This document shows, piece by piece, positions 52,470 to 61,920 of a stretch of 64,000 nucleotides of DNA. Within the stretch, counting starts at the first letter, position 1. Each line of letters starts with the position of its first letter. A program made the translations under genes and the position numbers. This DNA is from Betaproteobacteria bacterium Ga0077526 (GTDB taxonomy: Bacteria > Pseudomonadota > Gammaproteobacteria > Burkholderiales > Ga0077523), in assembly GCA_001464765.1 (NCBI GenBank), contig LNDV01000034.1, positions 62,001-126,000 of the forward strand, read 5' to 3'. Under the pieces are notes generated by a model. That model did no database searches and was not told the origin of the DNA. It worked only from the letters and a program-made list of their open reading frames with translations.

Positions 52470-54296
52470 TCAGAGCGGCGCGGAGTCGGATTGTCGCACG
52501 GGGGCCCCGTCGAACATGTCCGGAAAGCGCACCGCGAAACGGTTGTGCGGCGAGTAGGGGAAGACGTCCTCGATGAAGCCTTCCCGGATGCGTTCCTTGG
52601 TGCCGTTCCAGAACGCGACATCGAGCAGATCGCTGTGGTGCTCGAGGAATGTGCGTTTCACGGTGTTGCCGGAAAGCAGGAACGGCGCGAACTCCTCCGG
52701 AAAGATGTCGTTCTGGCCGACCGGGTACCAGGGCTCGGCCGACATCTCGTCCTCGGGCGTGCGGGGCTCCGGAATGCGGCGGAAGTTGCATTCCGTCATG
52801 TAGACGATCTCGTCGTAGTCGTAGAACACCACGCGCCCGCCGCGGGTAACACCGAAGTTCTTGAACAGCATGTCGCCGGGGAAGATGTTCACGGATGCGA
52901 GTTCCTTGATGGCGCGGCCGTAGTCGATGACGGCGCCCACGATCTGGTCGTCGGTCGCCTCGTCCAGGAACATGTTGAGCGGCTTCATGCGGCGCTCGAT
53001 GTACAGGTGCCGGATCACGAGCGCGTCGCCGTCGTCGTCCACCAGCGAAGGCGCCTCGCGCTTCAGTTCGTCGATCAGCGCCTGGGTGAACCGCTCTCGG
53101 GGGAACGCGACATCCGCGTACTCCAGCGTGTCGGCCATGCGGCCGATGCGGTCGTGGCGCTTCACCAGCATGTACTTCTCCTTCACGATCTCCCGGCTCA
53201 CGTCCTTGGTGGGCGAGATGCGGTCGCGGATCACCTTGAACACGTACGGATAGGAAGGCAGCGTGAAGACGATCATCACCAGCCCGCGAATGCCCGGTGC
53301 CAGGATGAAATCGTCGGACGAATGCTTGAGGTGGTGGAGGAAGTCGCGGAAGAACAGCGTCTTCCCGTGCTTCTGCAGGCCCAACGCCGTGTAGAGCTCG
53401 GCCTTGGGCTTGCGCGGCAGCATGCTTGCGAGGAAATCCACGAACGCCGACGGCACCTCCATGTCGGCCATCAGGTACGCGCGGCTGAAGGCAAAGAGCG
53501 GCGCGATCCGTCGGGCTTCGAGCAGCAGGGCATCCAGCGTGAGACCGCCCTGCCCGTCGTGCACGATCGGAATGGCGAAAGGCATTTCCGTCTCGCCGTT
53601 CACCACCTTGCCGATCAGGTAGCAGCGCTTGTTGCGGTAGAACAGCGACGAGGCAACCTGGATCTGATGGTTGGCCTCCGCATGAAAGGGCTTGGGCAGG
53701 CCGGCGCGCGCTGCGCGGCACACGCAGGCGAGATCGCGCTTCAGGTTCGGAAACGGCAGCGTCAGCCCCGACTCCTCCAGGATGCGGCGCATCACCCTGC
53801 GCAGACCTTCCTTGCGCGGGTAGTAGCTGCGATAGGCGGGCGCGTCGGAATCGAGCAGTTCGGTCGCGACGGCCGGCCGCACGAAGATGTAGTCGTTGTG
53901 GAAATACGATCGGTGCAGGAGCTTGCAGCTCACCGAATTGAAGAACGTCTCGGCCAGCTCGGGCTGCTTGTGATCGGTGAGCAGGCCCACGTAGTGCAGC
54001 TTGATCTGGGACCAGAGTTCTTCCGGCAGGCGCTCGGCGTCGAAATCCCGCGTGACGCGTTCCGCGGTTTCCACCACGCGCCGGTCGTAGAACGCGATGC
54101 GGTCGGCGTGGGCGAGATGCACCGCCTTCCAGTCGGCAAGCTCGAAGCGCGCACGGGCTTCGCGCGAGATCTCCCGGAAGATCCGGTAGTGGCGGTCGAA
54201 GCCTTCGAGCGTGGCCTTCGCGATCTCGTAGGCGAGCCGCGAGAGTTCCGCCGAGGAGCGCGGCGTTGGCACAGCGGGAAAGCTCTGGTCGTTCAC
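52470..54296 (-). CDS. aceK: Isocitrate dehydrogenase kinase/phosphatase
   Basis: A 608-residue AceK. It is recognised by the long N-terminal regulatory half (HNDYIFVRPAVATELLDSD) and a kinase-like C-terminal half with YVFKVIRDRISPTKDVSR, HLYIERRMKPLNMFLDEATD and FKNFGVTRGGRVVFYDYDE. It phosphorylates isocitrate dehydrogenase to divert acetyl-CoA carbon into the glyoxylate shunt. Start is GTG at 54296, overlapping the liuA stop (GTGA), so translation is coupled to liuA. Isocitrate lyase and malate synthase are not in the window. Confidence 0.94.
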   Translation of the reverse strand: MNDQSFPAVPTPRSSAELSRLAYEIAKATLEGFDRHYRIFREISREARARFELADWKAVHLAHADRIAFYDRRVVETAERVTRDFDAERLPEELWSQIKLHYVGLLTDHKQPELAETFFNSVSCKLLHRSYFHNDYIFVRPAVATELLDSDAPAYRSYYPRKEGLRRVMRRILEESGLTLPFPNLKRDLACVCRAARAGLPKPFHAEANHQIQVASSLFYRNKRCYLIGKVVNGETEMPFAIPIVHDGQGGLTLDALLLEARRIAPLFAFSRAYLMADMEVPSAFVDFLASMLPRKPKAELYTALGLQKHGKTLFFRDFLHHLKHSSDDFILAPGIRGLVMIVFTLPSYPYVFKVIRDRISPTKDVSREIVKEKYMLVKRHDRIGRMADTLEYADVAFPRERFTQALIDELKREAPSLVDDDGDALVIRHLYIERRMKPLNMFLDEATDDQIVGAVIDYGRAIKELASVNIFPGDMLFKNFGVTRGGRVVFYDYDEIVYMTECNFRRIPEPRTPEDEMSAEPWYPVGQNDIFPEEFAPFLLSGNTVKRTFLEHHSDLLDVAFWNGTKERIREGFIEDVFPYSPHNRFAVRFPDMFDGAPVRQSDSAPL

Positions 54297-55501
54297 TCGG
54301 TTTCCGCGAACAGTTCGCGCCCGATCAGCCAGCGCCGGATCTCGGAGGTGCCGGCGCCGATCTCGTAGAGCTTGGCATCGCGCCAGAGGCGGCCCGTGGC
54401 GTAGTCGTTGATGTAGCCGTTGCCCCCCAGGCACTGGATCGCCTCGCCGGCCATCCAGGTGGCTTTCTCGGCGGCGTAGAGGATCACCCCCGCGGCATCC
54501 TTGCGCAGCGCCCGCACGGCGTCGGGTGTATCGGCACGGTCACAGGCCTGCCCGACCGCGTACACGTAGGCGCGGCACGCCATCATGGTCGAGTACATGT
54601 CCGCGAGCTTGCCCTGCATCAGCTGGAATTCGCCGATGGCCTGCCCGAACTGCTTGCGCTCGTGGAGGTAGGGCACCGCGACATCCATGCAGGCGGACAT
54701 GATGCCGATGGGGCCGGCGGACAGCACCGCACGCTCGAAGTCGAGACCGCTCATCAGGACGTTGACGCCGCGCCCCACTTCGCCCAGCACGTTTTCTTCC
54801 GGGACTTCGCAGTCCTGGAACACGAGTTCACAGGTGTTCGAGCCGCGCATGCCGAGCTTGTCCAGCTTCTGCGCTGTGGAAAAGCCGCGGAAGCCCTTCT
54901 CGATGAGGAATGCCGTGATGCCGCGCGGACCCGCGGCGGGGTCGGTCTTGGCGTAGACCACGAGCACGTCGGCGTCGGGACCGTTCGTGATCCACATCTT
55001 GTTGCCGTTCAGCACATAGCGGTCCCCCTTGCGATCCGCGCGGAGCCGCATGGAGACCACATCGGAACCGGAGCCCGGCTCGCTCATCGCCAGCGCACCC
55101 ACCGAGGTGCCTGCGACCAGCCCCGGCAGATAGCGGCGCTTCTGCGCCTCGGTGCCGTTGCGGTGGATCTGGTTCACGCACAGATTGGAATGCGCGCCGT
55201 AGGACAGGCCGACCGAGGCGCTGGCGCGGCTGATCTCTTCCATCGCGACGATGTGCGCGAGGTAGCCGAGGCCGGCGCCGCCGTAGGCTTCGTCCACGGT
55301 CACGCCCAGGACGCCGAGGTCGCCGAACTTCTTCCAGAGGTCCATCGGAAACTGGTTGCTCGCGTCGATCTCGGCGGCGCGCGGCGCGATCTCGGTCGCG
55401 GCGAACTGCTGCACGGCCGCACGGAGCATGTCGATCGTCTCCCCGAGGGCGAAATCGAGGGAGGGGAAGCGCACGAGCGCGGCGGGGGAGGCACGATCCA
55501 T
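54293..55501 (-). CDS. liuA: Isovaleryl-CoA dehydrogenase
   Basis: A 402-residue acyl-CoA dehydrogenase. Residues 20-150 include GLSYGAHSNLCVNQIHRNG and ALAMSEPGSGSDVVSMRL. Catalytic Glu256 lies in SGLDFERAVL, the position used by isovaleryl-CoA dehydrogenases rather than the usual C-terminal Glu. CLGGNGYINDYATGRLWRDA is near the C terminus. It makes 3-methylcrotonyl-CoA from isovaleryl-CoA. A palindrome suitable for LiuR lies about 50 bases before the start. Confidence 0.94.
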   Translation of the reverse strand: MDRASPAALVRFPSLDFALGETIDMLRAAVQQFAATEIAPRAAEIDASNQFPMDLWKKFGDLGVLGVTVDEAYGGAGLGYLAHIVAMEEISRASASVGLSYGAHSNLCVNQIHRNGTEAQKRRYLPGLVAGTSVGALAMSEPGSGSDVVSMRLRADRKGDRYVLNGNKMWITNGPDADVLVVYAKTDPAAGPRGITAFLIEKGFRGFSTAQKLDKLGMRGSNTCELVFQDCEVPEENVLGEVGRGVNVLMSGLDFERAVLSAGPIGIMSACMDVAVPYLHERKQFGQAIGEFQLMQGKLADMYSTMMACRAYVYAVGQACDRADTPDAVRALRKDAAGVILYAAEKATWMAGEAIQCLGGNGYINDYATGRLWRDAKLYEIGAGTSEIRRWLIGRELFAETE

Positions 55502-55550
55502 GGACGACTCCGGAAGGCAGGGACGGCGGGACAGGAAAGTCTAGGTGCCG

Positions 55551-55566
55551 TTTACGTTAACGTCAA
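55551..55566. promoter_or_regulatory. Probable LiuR operator upstream of liuA
   Basis: TTTACGTTAACGTCAA holds a perfect 10-base palindrome ACGTTAACGT (55554-55563) extended by TT/AA flanks. It is about 50 bases before the liuA start and overlaps the end of liuR. Proteobacterial LiuR sites are palindromes built from ACGT half-sites, so this fits control of liuA by the neighbouring regulator. Known by similarity only. Confidence 0.7.
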
Positions 55567-55982
55567 TTTGCGCGGGCAGCATCCCGGCGGCGGGGGGGCT
55601 TCTGATCCAGGAGCCGCTTGCACTGGTTTTCGAAGGCCCGGATCTCGGCCAGCGTGGCCTCGATGTCCTCTCGCTGCTGCTCGAGGGCTTCGCGGCGGCG
55701 GCGCAGGCTTGCGAGGAACTGGGTCAACTGTTCGCTCTCGTCGTGGGCGGCATCGTAGATGTCCAGCATCTCGCGGATGTCGGTGAGCGAGATGCCCAGC
55801 CGCTTGCCGCGCAGCGTGAGCTTGAGTCGGACGAGGTCGCGCTTGCCGTAGACGCGGTTGCGGCCCTGCCGCGAGGGCGCGAGCAGGCCGTGATCCTCGT
55901 AGAAACGGATGGTCCGCGTCGTGATGCCGAACTCCTTGGCGAGTTCGGTGATGGTGAAGGTGGATTTCGGGTCGCTGACCAT
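55563..55982 (-). CDS. liuR: MerR-family transcriptional regulator LiuR
   Basis: A 139-residue MerR-type regulator. The helix-turn-helix and wing are FTITELAKEFGITTRTIRFYEDHGL, followed by RVYGKRDLVRLKLTLRGKRLGIS and a coiled-coil tail RRRREALEQQREDIEATLAE. It has no metal-binding cysteines. LiuR controls branched-chain amino acid breakdown in Proteobacteria. The ATG at 55982 gives the usual length and has GGAA upstream; one ten codons earlier lacks a ribosome site. Confidence 0.9.
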   Translation of the reverse strand: MVSDPKSTFTITELAKEFGITTRTIRFYEDHGLLAPSRQGRNRVYGKRDLVRLKLTLRGKRLGISLTDIREMLDIYDAAHDESEQLTQFLASLRRRREALEQQREDIEATLAEIRAFENQCKRLLDQKPPRRRDAARAN

Positions 55983-56086
55983 GGATTCCGGGGGTTTTGT
56001 GCGGTGCAACATTGCGATATCATGCGAGTATAAGAAAAGACGGTCGGCCCGGCCGATCTCTTTTCTCCGCCCTTCGAAAATTTCCC

Positions 56087-57148
56087 ATGCCACCAGCCGA
56101 ATCCGCACTCACTTCGCGTGCTGCGCCACCCGGAGGACTGTCCTTCCCTTTCCCTGAGCCGCCCGCTCCAGGTCAGTGGGTCGCGGTCACGGAAGACGTC
56201 CGCTGGATCCGCATGCCTCTGCCCTTCGCGCTCAACCACATCAATCTGTGGCTCCTGCGCGGTCCGCAGGGCTGGACCATCGTCGATAGCGGCCTGGCGA
56301 GCGAGCCGACCCGCGCCGCCTGGGAAACCCTGCTCCCGCAGCACCAGCCGCTCGACAAGCTGGTGGTCACCCATTATCACCCCGACCACTTCGGCCAGGC
56401 CGGCTGGTTCGTGCGCGAGCATGGCCTGCCTATGTATATGACCGAGGCCGAGTACCTCACGGCCCACGCCTGCTACGAATCCACCTCCGGCTACGGCGCC
56501 GAGGGGCTTGCGGCCCTGTACAAGGCTCACGGCCTCGATTCCGAACGGCTCGCTGCGCTGATGGTGCGGCCAACGGGTTACCGGAACGTGATCACGCCGC
56601 CCCCGACATCCTTCCGCCGAATCGTCGACGGCGAGCGGCTCGCCCTGGGCAACCACGAGTGGCGGGTCATCGTCGGCCTCGGCCATGCGCCGGAGCACGC
56701 TGCGCTGTATTGCGAACGCCTGCGGCTGCTCATCTCGGGCGACATGCTGCTGCCGAAGATCAGCACCAACGTGAGCGTGTGGTCCACCGAACCCGACGGC
56801 GACCCGGTCGGACAGTTCCTGACCTCGCTGCGCTCGTTCACCCAGCTGCCGGACGACACACTCGTGCTGCCGTCCCATGGCCTGCCCTTCCGCGGCATCC
56901 GCGCCCGCGTCGAAGCTCTGGAAGCCCACCACGCGGACCGCCTCGCGGAACTGCTCGCCGCCTGCGAAGTGCCGCGCACCGCGACCGAGATCGTCCCGGT
57001 GCTGTTCACGCGCGAGCTCGATGTGCATCAGCTGTTCTTCGCGATGGGCGAAGCCATCGCCCACCTCAACTACCTCCACCATCGCGGCAAGGTGACGCGC
57101 GTCCTCGGCGAGGACGGCGCCTACCGCTTCTGCGCCCGCCGCCCCTGA
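56087..57148 (+). CDS. Metallo-beta-lactamase fold hydrolase
   Basis: A 353-residue MBL-fold protein. The metal motif is His96, His98, Asp100 and His101 in THYHPDHFGQAG, with further metal residues in GLGHAPEHAALY and ISGDMLLPKI. After about residue 265 an all-helical tail (ARVEALEAHHADRLAELLAA) resembles the winged-helix C terminus of the LACTB2 type. It is divergent from liuR and could be a thioesterase- or hydrolase-type enzyme of acyl-CoA metabolism; the substrate is unknown. phaC follows after 13 bases. Confidence 0.88.
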   Translation: MPPAESALTSRAAPPGGLSFPFPEPPAPGQWVAVTEDVRWIRMPLPFALNHINLWLLRGPQGWTIVDSGLASEPTRAAWETLLPQHQPLDKLVVTHYHPDHFGQAGWFVREHGLPMYMTEAEYLTAHACYESTSGYGAEGLAALYKAHGLDSERLAALMVRPTGYRNVITPPPTSFRRIVDGERLALGNHEWRVIVGLGHAPEHAALYCERLRLLISGDMLLPKISTNVSVWSTEPDGDPVGQFLTSLRSFTQLPDDTLVLPSHGLPFRGIRARVEALEAHHADRLAELLAACEVPRTATEIVPVLFTRELDVHQLFFAMGEAIAHLNYLHHRGKVTRVLGEDGAYRFCARRP

Positions 57149-57161
57149 CCGAGGAGGCCCC

Positions 57162-59498
57162 ATGGCCGATACCCCGTCCCTGCCCAACGTCGATCCCGAG
57201 AAACTGCAGCAGTCGCTGTCCCAGATCGCCGAACGTTCCGCCGCCGTCGCCCAGAAGTTCCTGGAAAGCCAGCCGCAGCTGGAACTGATGCAGAACCTGG
57301 AGGACCTCGGGATCAACCAGGCCTTCATGGAACTCGGGCAGAAGCTCCTGGCGGACCCGGCCAAGCTCGCCGAGATGCAGATGCGCGCGTGGGACGACTA
57401 CCTCAAGCTGTGGACCGCCACCTTCGCGAAGGCGCAGGGACAGCCGACCGAACCGGTGAAGCAGCCCGGCAAGGGCGACAACCGCTTCCGCGGCGAGATG
57501 TGGGAGAACAACTTCCTGTTCGACTACATCAAGCAGTCGTACCTCATCGCGGCGGACACGATGCAGCGCGCCGTGGCCGAGACCAAGGGCCTGGACCGCA
57601 ACACCGCCCGCAAGGTGCAGTTCTTCACGCGGCAGTACGTGGACATGCTCTCGCCCACGAACTTCGCGGTCACCAATCCGGACGTGCTGAAGGCCACCGC
57701 CGAGTCCGGCGGGCAGAATCTGCTGCAGGGCCTCAACAACATGCTGAAGGACCTCGACCGCGGCCGCGGCAAGCTCGCGATCAGCATGACGGACTACGAC
57801 GCCTTCAAGCTGGGCGAGAACGTCGCCACGACACCGGGCAAGGTCGTCTTCCGCAACGACCTGATGGAACTGCTCCAGTACGAGCCCGCGACGCCGCAGG
57901 TGGACCGCACGCCCCTGCTGATCGTCCCGCCGTGGATCAACAAGTACTACATCCTCGACCTCCGCGCTAAGAACTCCTTCATCAAGTGGGCGGTGGACCG
58001 AGGCCTCACGGTGTTCGTGATCTCCTGGGTGAATCCCGACAGTTCGGCCGCCCACAAGACCTTCCACGACTACCTGCTCGAAGGTCCGCTCGCCGCGATG
58101 GAAGCCATCCGCGAGGCCACCGGCGAGGGCGCCGTCAATCTGATCGGCTACTGCCTCGGCGGGACGCTCACCGCCTGCCTCATGTCGTGGCTGCAATCGC
58201 GGGGCCAGTCGAAGCGGGTGAAGAGCGTCACCTACTTCACCACGATGATCGACTTCGCCGAACCGGGTGAACTCGGCGTGTTCGTGGACGAGCAGAGCGT
58301 CGACAACCTCGAGAAGCGGATGGCCGCGCGCGGCTTCCTCGAGGGCGAGGAAATGGCGGGCACGTTCAATCTGCTCCGCGACAACGATCTGGTGTGGTCC
58401 TTCGTCGTCAACAACTACCTGCTCGGGAAGGAGCCCTTCCCCTTCGATCTGCTGTACTGGAACTCCGACGCGACGCGCATGCCGGCGAAGATGCACACCT
58501 TCTACCTGCGCAACATGTACATCGCCAACAAGCTGCGCGAGCCCGGCGCGATGACGGTGGCAGGCGAGGCGATCGATCTCTCGAAGGTCGAGACGCCCAC
58601 GTACTTCATCTCGACCATGGAAGACCACATCGCGCCGTGGAAGTCGACGTACGCCGGTGCACGCCTGTTCACGGGGCCCGTGCGATTCGTGCTTGGCGGG
58701 TCCGGTCACATCGCGGGCATCGTCAATCCGCCGGTCGCGCAGAAGTACTGCTTCTGGACGAACGAGCAGATGCCGCAGGACGCGGACCTATGGCTCTCCA
58801 GTGCCGAACGCCACGAAGGCTCGTGGTGGAACGACTGGGGTGCGTGGGTCTCCGGATTCGGCGGCGGCAAGGTGAAGGCCCGCATCCCGGGCGACGGCGG
58901 CCTGCGCGTGCTCGAAGCCGCCCCCGGCAGCTACGCCAAGATGCGTCTCGACGCAGCCCCGGCCGTAGCCGCACCCGCGAAGGCGCCCGTAGCGACTGCG
59001 CCGGCACCGACCGTGGTCCCGACTCCCGCGCGTGCGGCAGAGCCTCCGCCCGCACCACCCGCCCTCGCGAAAGCGCCAGCGGCGAAACGCGCGACGCCGG
59101 CGCGACGAAAGCCCATCGCCAAGGCGCCGCCGTCGCAGCCCCGGAAGGTCGAAGCCGCGCCCGAACCCGCGCCGGCGAAGAAGCCCAGCACGAAGAAGAA
59201 AGCGCCTGCCGCCAAGTCGAAACCGGCAGCCGTCGCGAAAGCCAAGCCGGTTGCCGCGCCTGACGCGAAGTCCTCGGCGAAGAGCCGGAAGGCCACCCCT
59301 GTTCCGAAGGCCAAGCCTGCAGAAGCTGCCGCTGCACCGGCCAAGTCCGCGAAGAAGAAGGGTGCCGTTCCGACTCCGGCGTCGAGCAGTTCTGCGATGG
59401 CGATCAGCGCGCTGTTCCGCAATCAGGGCAAGCCCGCGGCCGGCAGCGCGAACGCCGCACCGGCGGAGAAGCCCGCCGCGAAGTCCCGGCGTAAGTAG
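57162..59498 (+). CDS. phaC: Class I polyhydroxyalkanoate synthase with long basic C-terminal tail
   Basis: A 778-residue PHA synthase. The catalytic triad matches class I enzymes: Cys331 in IGYCLGG (lipase-like box), Asp488 in MEDHIAPW and His516 in GGSGHIAG. The catalytic core ends near residue 597, about the usual length of PhaC. It is followed by 181 residues rich in Ala, Pro and Lys (repeats such as KAPAAKRATPARR and KSAKKKGAVP), like the tails of PhaF phasins, AlgP and histone-H1-like proteins. It polymerises 3-hydroxyacyl-CoA on granules; the tail could bind DNA or granules. No phaA or phaB is adjacent. Confidence 0.92.
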   Translation: MADTPSLPNVDPEKLQQSLSQIAERSAAVAQKFLESQPQLELMQNLEDLGINQAFMELGQKLLADPAKLAEMQMRAWDDYLKLWTATFAKAQGQPTEPVKQPGKGDNRFRGEMWENNFLFDYIKQSYLIAADTMQRAVAETKGLDRNTARKVQFFTRQYVDMLSPTNFAVTNPDVLKATAESGGQNLLQGLNNMLKDLDRGRGKLAISMTDYDAFKLGENVATTPGKVVFRNDLMELLQYEPATPQVDRTPLLIVPPWINKYYILDLRAKNSFIKWAVDRGLTVFVISWVNPDSSAAHKTFHDYLLEGPLAAMEAIREATGEGAVNLIGYCLGGTLTACLMSWLQSRGQSKRVKSVTYFTTMIDFAEPGELGVFVDEQSVDNLEKRMAARGFLEGEEMAGTFNLLRDNDLVWSFVVNNYLLGKEPFPFDLLYWNSDATRMPAKMHTFYLRNMYIANKLREPGAMTVAGEAIDLSKVETPTYFISTMEDHIAPWKSTYAGARLFTGPVRFVLGGSGHIAGIVNPPVAQKYCFWTNEQMPQDADLWLSSAERHEGSWWNDWGAWVSGFGGGKVKARIPGDGGLRVLEAAPGSYAKMRLDAAPAVAAPAKAPVATAPAPTVVPTPARAAEPPPAPPALAKAPAAKRATPARRKPIAKAPPSQPRKVEAAPEPAPAKKPSTKKKAPAAKSKPAAVAKAKPVAAPDAKSSAKSRKATPVPKAKPAEAAAAPAKSAKKKGAVPTPASSSSAMAISALFRNQGKPAAGSANAAPAEKPAAKSRRK

Positions 59499-59543
59499 CG
59501 CACATCAGGCAAGGCGCCTGGCTGGCGCCCGGCAGCCCGCATC

Positions 59544-60101
59544 GTGCCCAGCCTCATCGCCCACATCGCCGTGCCGCTGGCCGGCCGGGCACTGCTCGGG
59601 CCGGAAGCCATTCCCCGACGCGTGCTCGTGGCGGGCCTGGTGCTGTGCGCGCTGCCGGATCTCGATGTCATCGCATTCCGGTTCGGCATCCCTTACGCCT
59701 CGCCTTGGGGCCACCGCGGCTTCACGCATTCGATCGCGTTTGGTCTGGTGGTTGCACTCGTCTGTTGGTGGATGCTGAGGCCGGCCCGCCCATCCCGATT
59801 CACCGAGACAGCCACCGCAACCTATCTCGTGGCATGTGCCGTCTCGCACGGTTTGCTCGACGGGCTCACGAATGGCGGCCTGGGCAGCGCGCTGTGGTGG
59901 CCGCTGTCGGACGATCGCTGGTTTGCCCCGTTCCGCCCCATCCAGGTGTCACCGATCGGCCATGCGTTTTTCTCGTCGCGCGGCCTCGCGGTGATCCGGT
60001 CGGAAGCCATCTGGATCGGACTGCCCGCACTGGCCATCTCGCTGATCGGACTGGCCGTGCGGCGCCGGCTGACCGAGCGTCGCCCGGAGGACGCAACGTG
60101 A
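59544..60101 (+). CDS. YdjM/DUF457-like membrane-bound metal-dependent hydrolase
   Basis: A 185-residue membrane protein. It begins with GTG and MPSLIAHIAVPLAGRALLGP, then LPDLDVIAFRFG and GHRGFTHSIAFGL with conserved His, Asp and Arg. SHGLLDGLTNGGLG near residue 102 is the second conserved His/Asp motif. The family is the YdjM/LexA-regulated inner-membrane hydrolase group; function unknown. Upstream is phaC. Confidence 0.85.
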   Translation: MPSLIAHIAVPLAGRALLGPEAIPRRVLVAGLVLCALPDLDVIAFRFGIPYASPWGHRGFTHSIAFGLVVALVCWWMLRPARPSRFTETATATYLVACAVSHGLLDGLTNGGLGSALWWPLSDDRWFAPFRPIQVSPIGHAFFSSRGLAVIRSEAIWIGLPALAISLIGLAVRRRLTERRPEDAT

Positions 60102-60153
60102 CGGCGTGCCTTGCTCCGCGACCGCGTTCCCTCCCCTGGAGTGGCTGACCCTG

Positions 60154-61299
60154 ATGGACAATCGGCTGATCGCGCTGTGCGTCGGCAACGCCATCATCGG
60201 CACCGGCACCATGCTCGTGCCGGGAATGCTTCCCGTGCTGACCACCGGATTGCAAGTGGACCTGCCCGCAGGCGGACGCCTGATCGCCGCGTTCGGGCTC
60301 ACCGTGTGTGTTCTCACGCCGGTGCTCGCGGGCTGGCTTAGCCGCATCGACCGGCGCGTTCTGCTCTCGGTACTGCTGATGCTTTTTTGTGCAGGTCATG
60401 CCGTGGCGGCCATCGCCGACAGCTATGCCGTGGTGCTCGCGACGCGGGTGGCCTGCGCGATCAGCGCCGGTCTGTTCACGTCCCAGGCAGCGGGTGTCAC
60501 GAGGCTTTTGGTCCCGCCCGAGCGGCAGGGTGCCGCCGTGGGATTCGTGTTTCTCGGATGGAGTATCGCTGCCGTCGCCGGCATGCCGCTGGGGGCGTGG
60601 ATCGGGACGACCTTCGGCTGGCGCGCCGGATTCGCGACCGTTGCCGCACTGTCTCTCGTGGCCATGATCTGGGTGTGGTTCGTGCTGCCCGGCGGGCTCC
60701 GGGTCGATCGGATCGATGCGCGGGCCTGGAAGGCGCTGGCCCGGAACATCCCGGTACTCGCTGTCGTGGCGGTGACGGCCCTGCACTCGTCCGCACAGTT
60801 TGTCGTGTTTTCCTACTACACGCCCATCCTGGTGGAACGCACCGGCGCCGGCCCCGGCGGCGTCCCGGCGATGCTGGGGCTCTTCGGCCTCGCGGGCATT
60901 GTCGGCAACGTGGTGTCCATTCGCACGCTCGACCGGTTCGGCGTCGGTACGGTGGCCACCGCGACCATCGCCCTGATGGCTGCCGGGCATGTGCTGATGC
61001 TTGCCGGGGGCTACGGCTGGGCCGGCATGATCGCCGGCTCGATTCTGTGGGGACTCGGCTGCTTCGCTTCGAACAGTGCGCAGCAAGCAAGACTGCTGGG
61101 CTTCGCACCGGCACTCGCGCCGGTGTCCATCGCACTCAATTCGTCGGCGATCTACTTCGGGCAGGCCGTGGGAGCGGAAGGCGGCGGGAGGATCATTTCG
61201 GCAGCGGGATTCGATCCGTTGCCATGGGCGAGCTTGCCCGTGTTCTGTGTGGCGCTGGCAGTGAGCGTCGCCGTGGAACGCGCGCGCCGGCGCAACTGA
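60154..61299 (+). CDS. MFS transporter
   Basis: A 381-residue major facilitator with about 12 hydrophobic segments. The loop between helices 2 and 3 is GWLSRIDRRVLLSVLLML, and GFVFLGWSIAAVAGMPLGAW is in helix 5, typical of drug/arabinose efflux MFS proteins. I chose the ATG at 60154; a GTG at 60106 would add 16 residues. Substrate unknown. It ends seven bases before the convergent rdgB stop. Confidence 0.85.
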   Translation: MDNRLIALCVGNAIIGTGTMLVPGMLPVLTTGLQVDLPAGGRLIAAFGLTVCVLTPVLAGWLSRIDRRVLLSVLLMLFCAGHAVAAIADSYAVVLATRVACAISAGLFTSQAAGVTRLLVPPERQGAAVGFVFLGWSIAAVAGMPLGAWIGTTFGWRAGFATVAALSLVAMIWVWFVLPGGLRVDRIDARAWKALARNIPVLAVVAVTALHSSAQFVVFSYYTPILVERTGAGPGGVPAMLGLFGLAGIVGNVVSIRTLDRFGVGTVATATIALMAAGHVLMLAGGYGWAGMIAGSILWGLGCFASNSAQQARLLGFAPALAPVSIALNSSAIYFGQAVGAEGGGRIISAAGFDPLPWASLPVFCVALAVSVAVERARRRN

Positions 61300-61305
61300 C
61301 CGGTC

Positions 61306-61893
61306 TCAACTCCTGGCAAGCAGCCCCAGCAGCTTGGCCAGCGCCTGACCGCGATGGCTGATGGCGTGCTTGTCGGCGGCATCGAGTTCCGCCGCGGTGC
61401 GCCCGAGCGCAGGCAGGAAGAAGTAGGGGTCGTAGCCGAAGCCACCTTCCCCGCGCGGCGTGTCGATGATCTCGCCGAACCAGCGGCCGTCGGCAATGAG
61501 CGGTTCCGGGTCCCGCGCGTGACGCACCATCACCATCACGCAGTAGTAGTGAGCCGAACGCTGGGCGCGCCCGCGCATCACCTGCACGAGATGCGCGTTG
61601 TTGCGCTCGTCACTCCGGGGCTCGCCCGCGAACCGTGCGGAATGCACGCCGGGCTCACCCCCCAACGCATCCACACAGATGCCCGAGTCATCCGCCAGGG
61701 CCGGCAGTCCACTGCGCGAGGCGGCGTGCCGCGCCTTGGCGAGCGCGTTCTCGACGAAGGTGTCGTGGGGCTCCGGGACTTCGGGAATCCCGAGGTCGCG
61801 CTGTGACAGGAGAGTGATCTTGAGCGGCGCGAGGATCTCGCCGATCTCCCGCAGCTTGCCGGCGTTGTTGCTGGCGAGGACGAGCTTGTTCAT
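61306..61893 (-). CDS. rdgB: dITP/XTP pyrophosphatase (RdgB/HAM1)
   Basis: A 195-residue house-cleaning enzyme that removes non-canonical purine triphosphates. LVLASNNAGKLREIGEIL at 4-21 is the N-terminal signature, then LPALADDSGICVDALGGEPG, and GEGGFGYDPYFFLPALGRTA near 147-166. Length is standard. It is transcribed after rph with a gap of 27 bases. Confidence 0.95.
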   Translation of the reverse strand: MNKLVLASNNAGKLREIGEILAPLKITLLSQRDLGIPEVPEPHDTFVENALAKARHAASRSGLPALADDSGICVDALGGEPGVHSARFAGEPRSDERNNAHLVQVMRGRAQRSAHYYCVMVMVRHARDPEPLIADGRWFGEIIDTPRGEGGFGYDPYFFLPALGRTAAELDAADKHAISHRGQALAKLLGLLARS

Positions 61894-61920
61894 GGGACGG
61901 TGGCGCGAAGAACGGCGTGG

